Assembly: GCA_963854835.1 (NCBI GenBank)
Contig: OY978528.1
Coordinates: 9,270,242-9,334,241 of the forward strand
Length of the DNA: 64,000 nucleotides
Direction: 5' to 3'
Source of the DNA: Megamerina dolium
Taxonomy: Eukaryota > Arthropoda > Insecta > Diptera > Megamerinidae
Below the pieces are notes generated by a model, which ran no database searches, was not told the origin of the DNA, and saw nothing but the letters and a program-made list of their open reading frames with translations. Made by a program: the position numbers and the translations under genes. Below are positions 33,961-45,900 of this stretch, piece after piece (the stretch's first letter is position 1; every line of letters begins with the position of its first letter).

Positions 33961-36900
33961 GCAGTAGAATAATAGTTTAACTGAGGAAATGAAAGAAAAA
34001 CCATTCTCAATGGGAAGTACTTACAGGGCATAAATTTATGTACTTATTTTCAAATGCAATTGAGATAAACGAAATGAAAGCTATCTGCTGGTGATAAGTA
34101 ACAGGATGAGAGGTTAAAAATGGGGCCAAATATAATGATTGTACTCACTGTATACTCACAAGTAACATTTCAATTTAATTAAATATGGTTATTGATATCT
34201 AGAAGTTGAAGAAAATTATATTATATAATTTTTAAATCAACTTAATCCATATTTTTAAAGACAATCGCTCATTTAGATGCTGAAAAATCATATAACAAAT
34301 ACTAAAAGATTTCAAAGCATGGGCAAATTGTATCTCCTAGATAAAATGCGACATGAAAATGACGAACGGCTAAGGAAAAAAATATTATTTATAAATTCAA
34401 TTAATCAAAATAATGTAGTTAAACAAATTTTATTCATAAGAGTAGAGATCAATTACCTATGCAACAAAAAGATAAAGAGATTACGCATTCCGTGATGCAA
34501 ATAATAAATCGTTTGTGGTTACACTAAGGTGAGTCAAATTGGATTAAACGAAATTTGGATAATCTGACCCAGAGAAAAATATGAAATTTGAATCATTTTG
34601 AGTAATAAATTTCAGATTTGTAACTATATACTTTCTAGTTTTAGCAACCTTTATAAAATATATAGGTCGAGAGTAATTTAGTTCTGGGCAAATGTTAGGG
34701 AAGCAAAAATAATGCAAGTCAATCATATATTTCACTAGTCTAGGGCTGATGCCTGAGAAGCTACTTCGATCTCTACCAGAAACTTCTTGACTTCTTATGT
34801 TTACAAAATAAGCTTTATACAATGAAATTTTTTCTGTTCCTTCACTTCCTTCTTTCCTGTACCTTCTTCACTAATTCCGAAAAAAAAATTTTTTTCAATT
34901 AAAACTCTATACCAAATCTTGTACATAATTATTATCCCTTCCTTGAGAAAAAATCTAGGAGATCTAGGCCCTTTCAAAAATTTGATCCATCTTATTTTAA
35001 ATTGACAAAAAAAAAAAAAACAATAAACATAAATGGAATTACGATGCATTCCAAAAGACCATAGCAAAATATTATTACAAAGTTTGCACTCACAACAAAT
35101 ACAACAACAACAACATGTATTAAATTTCATTTGTTACACCCTTGAATGAGTGCAACACTTAAAAACCTATAGCTTACATTTGCTATTACTAATTTATTAG
35201 TCAATACAGCTATTACTAGTTTATTGGTTCAAACACCTGGCAAAGATAAAATGTAAGTAAACAAATAAGAAATAAGGTTTTCGATTTTTTCCTATAATAT
35301 TGTAAATACCGCTACAAATAATGCAACATAACTTCAAGCGACCGTATTTTGTGATTTTTTGAGAATATATTATCAATTCTAATTGCATTTCTTCAACATA
35401 CTTTATATACAATGTAATTGTCAAATTGTCAATTGTCAAAAAATGGTTGCAAACGCGCAATAAATACAAATTAATGTAATAAAACTAGATTGCGCACTCC
35501 GAATCGACTGCACACGATCATGCGTGACGTCATTATGACGAGGTGTCAAAGTGCAGACAAAGTGTAGACGGCTAAAAAAATGTTTTACTGTAGGTTACAG
35601 GTATTATATTCTACTCTTTCGTTTGAATAATTATTTTATTTATAAAGCTTCTTAATCCTTTATGAGGATTTACTCAATTTAAGGAATTTTTAAATTGAAT
35701 CTTTAGTAGATATTTGTTAAAAATTCATTTCTTTATATTATGTATTCATATTTAAATATAACAAACACGTAAATATTGTATGAAATCCATTCAAAAACAA
35801 TTCTCAATATTGAATTTGATACAATTTTTATGCAAATTTATTACAAATTCTTTTGAAAACTGAATTTTCTTTATTTTGCACTCATTTTTCAAATACTTTC
35901 GTCTCTTTACTCTCTATTTCAACGAGTATATATCCGAATATAAGCCTCTCACTCTCTCTCTCACTTTAGTTTTGAGCATCATATTCTATCTGTCATACAG
36001 CATCATCACTGTTGCTCATTAAAAGTTCATCTATATCGAAAAATTTCGTACGTAGAATTGGTGTATGTGTGTCACTGTCTATAACAAAAATAATTATTAG
36101 CAAAAAAAAAAAAAAAACAAAAAGAAAAGAATAAATTCAACAATTGCACTACTCTTCCAACACAAGAAACTATGTAAATACCGTCACTCACTACCACAAC
36201 TATGACTACCGGACGCGATCCATTCGAGTTTACAACTGATTTGCTTTGCTTTGTGCTGTGATTTTTAGTTGAATGGATGATACAAGTATTTTGTGTTTGT
36301 TTTTTTTTTGTACAAAAATATCTATAGCTCATACTAAAACATGCATAACAACAACAGTAATAAAAATAAATACAACTATTTATAAAAAAAAAAAATAAAA
36401 TAAAATAAAGAAAAATAAAACATAAAAAATAAGCACACAAAATATGGCCCAAAATATTTATGTGCAGTTCTGTTCCCTCCCTCCTGCCATAGTTATGACT
36501 TTATTGAATTTGCTGTTGCCAAAAATGACTCCCATGTGTGGAAAGTGTGAAGAGAATAGAGTTCTTTTTCTTCTTCTTCTTCTTTTTAACAAGTTAGAAA
36601 TGCCAACATTTCTTTAGTCTATGACAGTGATTCTTAAACGAAGGCGCGCAAGAATATCTTGCTGAAGTGAGCATGTTGTTGTTGTAGCAGCAAAAATACC
36701 AAAATGCTTTGTTTTGTTCCCGTACAAAGCATTTCCGTATTCTGATGAGGTGAATGGACCTTGGTCGATCACGTGGTCGAGTGCTTCCGGAACGTAGACC
36801 CGTCCATTCTTGGAAAGCCCAAAAGAATATAGATCGCTTTCCTCTAGAGGCGTTTCATGGGTAGCTCTGTGGTTATTTGCCAATTTTAAGGTGTTTTTCG

Positions 36901-39900
36901 CCTATTTTGAAGGTGTATCAAAGGTGCCGTAGCTCAGTGGTTAGTGTGTTCGCCTTCTGATCTGTAGGTCGTGGTTCAAACCCCGGCTGATGCATAACAA
37001 ATTTAATATCGATAAGATTTTTCTTTCGAATGGTACCCACCTGTCGGCAAGCAATTGGCAATTCTTCCGACAGTAACAACTTGCCATGAAAAAGTTTCTA
37101 AAAGAACTCTGTGACAAAGCTCAGAAAAGTGATGTCACAAGTGTTCTGCCGTTCGGAACCGGCTAAAATAAGTAGGTCCCTTCTAATACTGTCCAAATTT
37201 AAGACGCACAACAGTAATGGAAGAGAGAAGCTCGGCCAATGAGCCTTTTGGGGCTTTAAGTGCCACATATTTATTTATTTTTTATCAAAGTCAAAAAGTA
37301 GAGCAAGAGTCGCCTAGTATACCTCCAAAATTCCTATTTGATTTTGACTCAGTTAAAAATGGAGACCATTTTTAATTTCAGTATTTTCATATATTTTCCT
37401 ACATACCTTGGGTATTTGTCCATCTAGGTTCTTAATCGATATTTTGAGTTCTTTGCAAGCCGAACGAACTCTCTGTGAAAAATATAAATAGTGATAAATA
37501 TTTACGATTTACATTTTTCCCGATTTTTTTTTTTTTTTTTTTTTTTTTGGTCTGATTTCGATGGTATTTTTTATGGAAAAAACAAACAAAAAAAGGCCAT
37601 TGCACCACTAAACTGATATGTTATTAGTAATATTTTTTATTATATTAGATTATCTTAATTCTGAGAGTTTTTGCTCGAGTAATACCTACGGATGAGAGGA
37701 TGCTTGGAGTTTTCGAGATAAAAGTTCTGCGATCTTCGGACATATTTGCGTTGATGGCGAGTATCGAAAAAGGTACAACAATGAGCTGTATGAGCTGTAC
37801 GCTAACATTGACATGGAGAGGCAAATCCAGTGGCTGTGCTGGCTGGGTCATATCGAGCGAATGGAAGAAGACGCTCCAGCGAAGAGGGTATTTAATGCGG
37901 AACCCGTTGGAGGACGCAAAAGAAGAGGAAGACCTAACCTCCGATGGAAGGATCAAGTGTTGGGTAACCTAGCGGTGCTTGGAATATCCAATTAGTGCCA
38001 GCGAGCGAAGAACAGAGAAGACTGGCGCCGCATTATATTATATGTTCGGCCTAAATCGATCATCGCTTCTTATGGCCACAGAAGAAGAAGAATACGTTAT
38101 CGTTATGTGGCTCAAATGTTTTGTGGAATTTGTAAAGCTGTGTAATTTTTGTTATATTTAATTTTTTTTTAAAGTGTACAGAAATACTAAAATTTGGGAA
38201 AAAAAAGGGTGGAATGCGCATTCTGTATTCTTTGCTATTTTATTTTTTTTTTTTAAGTTCCGACTTTCATAAGCTCTCTTCTCTTAACATTTAAATAGAA
38301 ATCCAAATAGATTTGAAATAATTTGCTTCAATATTTATTTAGATCACTAGTCCAAAGCTAACCATTAAATATGAACTGCGATTAAATAAAATTAAGAACC
38401 ACTGAGAAATGAGCATGTATGCATATAGGGAGGCTTGCTTGAGAACCGTTAACGCATAAAATAGCAATAACAACAACAACAACAATTAAATTAAAAATAC
38501 AAATTAAAAGCTAAAAACAAAACAAACAAACAAACACAAAAAAAAAGCTCTAAAGTGAAAATCTCAAGAAGAAAAATTAGGAAACAAATGACAATTATAA
38601 ATACAACAATAACACTACAATATAGCACTATGTATAATAATATCAACAACAACAATAAGAGGAATGTAGCATTTGCACATTTCTAACACAAGAGAACACC
38701 ACGACGACGACGACGACAATTATCACGATCGGGCCAGTCAGACAAGTAGGCACATACAAACACCAGCCGAACTCTACTCTCTCACGCTTTCTTGCTCATT
38801 CTCAGTTTCTCAACCATAGGCAAATTGCATATGGCACATGAAATATGAAGAAGAAGAAGAATATCATATACAATACAAGAAGTTTTTATAGAATTAGAAA
38901 TTTACGACATTAATAAAAATTAATGCTAAATTGAGTGAAATATTTATTACTTCAATTTAGAGTTAAAAATATCCGCATATGAATAATTTCAGAAGATAGA
39001 AAATACTTTTGAAAAGAGTCTTAATGAAGTGATAAATTTATGAATATATGCTGTATATGGAAGTTCTTAAATTATGTGCCTACTTTAGAAAATACTATGT
39101 TTTCTAAATGGTGTAAATTTTAAATATATTTTTGGAAGATTTTTTTTTTTTTTACACGGTACTAAGTATTTCCATGCTGTGATTTTAAGATTACAGTATA
39201 ATAATGCACTATGAATAAAAAATTGTAATGGATTTCTGAAATTGGGGGGTGATTTTCTGATCAATTTTTGGTGAAGTTAGAGAGTGAATAACAATATTCT
39301 ATTTTTTTCAATTATTAAATTTATACAGTACATAATTTCAGCCAATAGTTGTGGTATTTTTTTTATTAGTATTTTTGGACATTTCATTATGGAAAGACTT
39401 AGCTCGACCTGGCATCTAAAAATTAGTCAGCCGTATAATGAAAATCAACGTTACTTGCCACACAGGCCGTAGAACGATGTTATTATTGCGATAAAAATTT
39501 AGTCAACTATTTATTTCACGCTTCAAAACGGCGAATCTCCACATTTTTTGCTTTTGGAGCATCCTAAAGTCTTAATGAAGTCTTCGTGGATAAATCGGCT
39601 ACGATTGAGAAATTGAAATCCAAGATATTTCACATTATTGTCCAAATTCTACTTAAAATGTTACAATGCGTCATTGAAAATTGGTACCTCAAAATATTTG
39701 AAAGAATGATCTTGAATTGAGTTGAATGTAATAATAACAAAGACTGCCCCATATCTGAACAAAGTACTTCTAAATGAACCACTTTATACAAACTTAAATA
39801 TTTATAAAATTAAATTTATGACGAGCAGTGTAATTCTCATACTAAAAAAAACAAGTCCAGTATACACAACACAACAAGAGTTATAGCCTCAAGATAAGAG

Positions 39901-42900
39901 CTCTAGTATGTAAAATGGTATGATGAATTGTTTGATGGCATACCACATGTGTAATACTTAGTGTGTTGTTGATGGAAATGAATAATGGCTTGAACCAAAA
40001 ATAAAATTTCCCATTATTATTTCTATATTGTTATTGTTGTTGCAAATGGTGCAACAAGTGTTGAGCCTCTTTGCTGCTACTGAATGTACTACAATACATA
40101 TGTGTTGCAATATCATTTAGGTTGCCATCGCCACCTTTAATGTTTTTTTTTTTTTTACATATTTGTAAGTACATCATTTTTCTTCTTCTTCTTTCAATTT
40201 CATGTAAATTCGTGTGTGAAAAACAACAATCGGTTGTTATAGCTACTTTATAGCACAACCTACAAATTGTTTTACAGTTGTACAACAGTTGTATTGTAAG
40301 ACATAATCGTACAACAGCAGCTAACTAATTGCCTTAGGAGTATGCTTCATATGTTGATATGCTTGTACGAGAGAGAGAGAGAGAGAGAGACAGGGCAGGT
40401 ATGAATACAACATATTTGACAGTTTCATTTAATACTGACAACACATTAGTGAAAAAATACAGAAATTATTTGTAGAAGGAGGTTTACAAAAGTTCTTAGA
40501 CTACCCACCGGGTTAAATGCTTAAGTTCGTAATGGGGTTGATGAGCAGAAGAGGCGTTGTCTTACATTACGATAATTGAAAGAACTAGCTTGTGTCAAAA
40601 TTTAATATATCTTGAAGAAATTATTGAACTTAATCCATGTGTCAAAATTTAATATATCTTGAAGAAATTATTGAACTTAATCCAAAACTCCCTTCAGTGT
40701 GTACAGCGGCCATCAAGAGAGGCATGTAAAAATCAATTGTCAGAATTTTTGTTTTAGAAACCGCACACATTTTATAAGGCGGTTTGAAATATTTGCCAAA
40801 AAAAAAAATGTAAATATCATCTAATACAGGGTGATTTTTTGGCAACACTGTTTTCGGCAGCTCAGCTGTTTTCGTGTAACATGTTACTGTCAAACATGTT
40901 CAGTTTGGTCTATAATTTAACCATGAATTGATTTACAAACCAATAAAGCTTGCAGATTATTGAATTTTATTATCAAAAGTCATGCTCGGTTAAGAAAGTG
41001 GATCGTGCAATTTCTTGTGTTCAGCGACGAAGCTCATTTCTGGTTGAATGGATACGTGAACAATCAAAATTGTCGTATTTGGTGTGAAGAGCAGCCAGAA
41101 GCATTGCAAGAACTGCCAATGAATCCTCAAAAATGAACTGTTTGGTGTGGATTATGGGCCGGTGGCATCATTGGACCGTACTTTTTCAAAGACGACGAAA
41201 GTACAAACATTACTGTGAATGGCTACCGCTACCGTGCGATGATTACAAACTTTTTTTTGCCCAAAATGGGAGAACTGGACTTGGCTGACATGAGGTTTCA
41301 ACAAGACGGTGCCACATGCCACACAGCCCATGAAACAATGGACCAATTAAGAGGCGAGTTCGGTGAACAGTTTATTTCACGTTTGGGCCCGGTCAATTGG
41401 CCGCTTAGATCGTGCGATTTAACGCCTTTAGACTATTTTTTGTGGGGCTATGTTAAGGCTCATGTCTATAGCGACAAGCCCGCAATGGCTGACGCACTGC
41501 AAGCCAATATTGAAGAATTTATTCGTGAGCCAAAATTGGACCCAGCGTATGAACCATTTGAGGCGCAGCCGCGGTCAACATTTACATGAAATCATCTTTA
41601 AACATTGAATTATATCAACTCAAATAAAGATTTCATACATTTCTCTAATTATTTTTTTTTATTAAATGCAAAGACTTAAAAAATCACCCTGTAATAATTC
41701 AAAAATTGATGAAAAAGGTCAAAATAAATTTTCTAGGATATTTAAAAGTACAAGATATTTATATATTTTTATCTCTATGGACCATGGGAATTCTATAATT
41801 GCAAATTCCGTACTTGTTTTATTTTCAATAACGAAACTAATGATTCACACATGTTGTCAAATGATGACAGTTGCTTTGCCATTAGATTTGGCATAATGAA
41901 ATCCAGTCATTAATGTAACTAATTATACATATAGTATAATTAGTTCCTATGCTTCATCATTTACTCTGCCATTTTCATAATGAGACAATACTATATTTTT
42001 AGGCATCAAACTTATTTATTATTCTTTTTCGATAGATTTTCAACGAATTCGTTCATTCATCATGACACAGAGAAGAAAAAGAGCTCATATACATATAGCA
42101 ACATGTGTATATGATGAGAGGTAAGGTATATAAACAATGTTGCAAACATTTGTCGAAATGAAAAAAAAGAAAATATTTTAAATTTTGTACCATTTTTTTT
42201 TTTTTTTTTGTATTATTTATTTATTTATGCATATGTACGAGCATATTTATTTGATATACTTGAACATATGTGCGATATTATTGTAAGTAATCTTTGTATG
42301 TAAACTTTTTCAAGTATAAACATATGCATTCATCAACATGTGTATGAACATCAACTCGTGTTTATAAATAAAATTTTTGTGAAAAATGAAATATACATAT
42401 ATGTTTAGGTAGAAAGGTTGAAAGAAAGCACAAATTAGTCATATCCATAAATATTTACAGTGTACTGTATGATGACTGACCGACACACAGTTTCTATTTG
42501 ATTTTTCAAGGTTAAATTAGTCCATAAGCACCAATGTTGCGTATGCATGAGTCTTCGTAATTAATATGACAGCCCCCAAATGTTTTAAGATGTCAAGGAA
42601 ATTGGCTAAATTATGAGTAAATAAAAGTCAAAGAAATTTTAGTTAGCGAAAGAAGCAGCGAATTAGAAAATAAATTTTTTTTTTATATCCACTTAAAAAA
42701 AAAAAAAGTGAAACAACAGTGTTGACAATAAAATTAGCTGAAAGAAATTTATTAGTTTAGCATATAATTGAATTAAGAAAAATCTCCTTACAGTCGGCTG
42801 GGGCCGACCAAATTATACCCTGCATATGTAGAGGCATATATAAAAAGTTTGCTCGTATATCCATCCTTTTCTTCCACTACTTTGTATAGGACCTACATTA

Positions 42901-45900
42901 AGAAGCAGGCGTACCTCATCAATTTTGGAGGATCAATTTCTGCCTATAATACTAAACTACATAGGTTGCAATGGGTTGACCTAGGCGTATTAATTAGTAA
43001 GTTATGGGTGTTTTAATGTTTAAGATAAATCCGAGACTTTGTACGGAAGCTATATAAAAAGTGGGCGTGACGTATCTCTTTCTGGTATATCTAATTAATT
43101 TTTCAATATCAATCCACACCTTAAATTTGGTTGTCCTACGCTAAATGGTTTGTAAGTTATGGAGTTTAAAAGTTTTAGTTTAATTCCCTCGACGTTGTAT
43201 GGGAGACCCATGAAGGAGTGGGCGTGCCACACTGATTTTCTGCCAGATTTTTGCCGACTACGATATTAATTTAAGTGTTAATTATAGTTATTCTAGACAG
43301 AAGATTGCCGAAGTTACAGCTGTTTCAATTTAAAATTTGTATGGGGGCTACGATAAACAGTGGGCATGGTGCGCCCATTTTCTGTGAGCCTAGTTGCTCG
43401 TACAATACTAATCCATACTTTAAATCTCGTTGTCCTACGCTAAATGCTTTGTAAGTTATGGAGCTTAAAAGTTTTAGTTTAATTCCCTTGACTTTGTATG
43501 GGAGACTCATGAAGGAGTGGGCGTGGTACACTGATTTTCTACCAGATTTTTGCCAACTACGATATTAATTTAAGTGTCAATTATGGTTATTCTAGACAGA
43601 AGATTGCCGAAGTTACAGCTGTTTCAATTTAAAATTTGTATGGGGGCTACAATAAACAGTGGGCGTGGCGCGCCCATTTCAAGTGAGTCTAGTTGCTCGT
43701 ACAATACTATTCCATACTTTAAATCTCGTTGTCCTACGCTAAATGGTTTGTAAGTTATGGAGCTTAAAAGTTTTAGTTTAATTCCCTTGACTTTGTATGG
43801 GAGACTCATGAAGGAGTGGGCGTGGCACACTGATTTTCTGCCAAATTTTTGCCGACTACGATATTAATTTAAGTGTCAATTATGGTTATTCTAGACAGAA
43901 GATTGCCGAAGTTACAGCTGTTTCAATTTAAAATTTGTATGGGGGCTACGATAAACAGTGGGCGTGGTACGCCCATTTTCTGTGAGCCTAGTTGCTCGTA
44001 CAATACTAATCCACACCTTAAATCTCGTTATTCTACGCTGAATAGTTTGCAAGTTATAACCGGTAACATTTTTTTTAATTTCCACAACTTTGTATGGGAG
44101 ACCCAAAAAGGAGTGGGCGTGGCACATTGATTTTCTGCCATATTATTTCCGACTACCGTGTTAATCTAAGTGTCAATTATGGTTATTCTAGACAGAAGAT
44201 TGTAGAAGTTACAGCAGTTTCAATTTAAAAGAAGTACAGACACTTTGTATGGGAGCTACGCTAGAAAGTAGGCGTGGCTCATCCACTTTTGGTGAGGTTA
44301 TATAGTAGTATAATATAACTCTATGTGCAAAATATTGTTGTCCCAAGTGGTATATTGTGTGAGTTATAGCAAGTTAAAGATTTTGAAAATTTCGAGGTTA
44401 GTCGCTTTGAATGCTTGGTGTGGGCGTGGTTATTGACCGATCATGCCCAATATCAATCCCCTCCGTACTCTTGGATCATAGATTACTTATGCCAAATTTC
44501 ATCGAAATAGCTCAATATTTACTCAAGTTATCGTGCGAACCAGCCAGGTGACAGACAGACAGACGGACGGACGGACGGACGGACATCGTTAAACCGAAAA
44601 TTTAATCGACGCTGATCACGAATATATATCTATGTCTATATCTCCGGAGATTCCTTCAAGTGGACACAAACATCTGACCGAAATGAATATACCATGCATA
44701 TTGCATTATGCAGGGTATAAAAAGTACTGCAAGTTAGCTCGACCAAGATATTCCGTAGCTTCAATTGCCAATTATTAAATATTGGAATATTCTACAATGT
44801 GTTTAGTTCCCAAAAACGTTCTAAGGCGTAGGTGTATGCCATTCACGAAACTGTCTCAAAGAAACATAAGACTGTGAGGAAAAATTAGAAAACAAAATTT
44901 TGATTCTGATCGGGATAGGCTTGGCAAAAATTCTAAAAAAAAATCAAAATCCGCTAAGTAAACGCCAAGCGAAAATCAAAAAACGCTAAAACAACGTCAA
45001 CCGGTGGTTTAAAACCGCTAAATGTGAATTAAAACACGCTAAGCGTAAATCAAAAAAACGGAATCCGATAATCAAAATTCGCTAAGCGAAAATTAAAAAA
45101 CACCAAACGAAAAATATTTAAAACCCCGAAAATCAAATAACAAATCGTTAAAACGAAAAAAACCCTAAATGAAAAAGTCGATCAAAATTCGCTACGCGAC
45201 AATCAATATTCGCTACGCGAAAATCGAAATTCGTTTCTTTGTTTTTGGATAACATTTTGGATTTCTCTTAATGTATTTGATTTGCAATTTCTATGGTTGC
45301 GGTGAAATGCGTCGAATTGCGTGGACCTGCAACAATATGTTTCGAACCGCGGTAACATGCGTCGACCTGCGTCGAACTGCGGTGAAATGCGACGACATGC
45401 GCAAATCAAAAATCTAAAACGAAAATCAACATCCACTGAATAAACGCTAAGCGAAAATTAACAAACGCTAAGCGAATTTTAAAACCGCTAAGCATAAATC
45501 AAAATCCGCTAAGCGATAATTAATATTCGCCAGGCCAAAATCAATACTCGCTACCCGAAACCCAATATTCGCTATGCAAAAATCAATATTCGCTACGCGA
45601 AAGCCGATATTCGCTATGCGAAAATCAATATTCGCTACGCGAGAGTCGATATTCTCTACGCATGTAACGACATGCGTCGAACCGCAGTAACATGCGTCGA
45701 ACCGCAGTAACATGCGTCGAACCGCGGTACCATGCGTTGACCTGTGTCGAACTGCGGTGAAATGCGACGACATGCGCAAATCAAAAATCTAAAACGAAAA
45801 TCAACATCCACTGAATAAACGCTAAGCGAAAATTAACAAACGCTAAGCGAATTTTAAAACCGCTAAGCGATAATTAATATTCGCCAGGCCAAAATCAATA

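Noticed and set aside
36926..36990. A functional tRNA gene
   Set aside because: The head has tRNA-like A and B boxes, but the arms do not pair into a full cloverleaf that I could draw, and the sequence continues into a dispersed repeat body.
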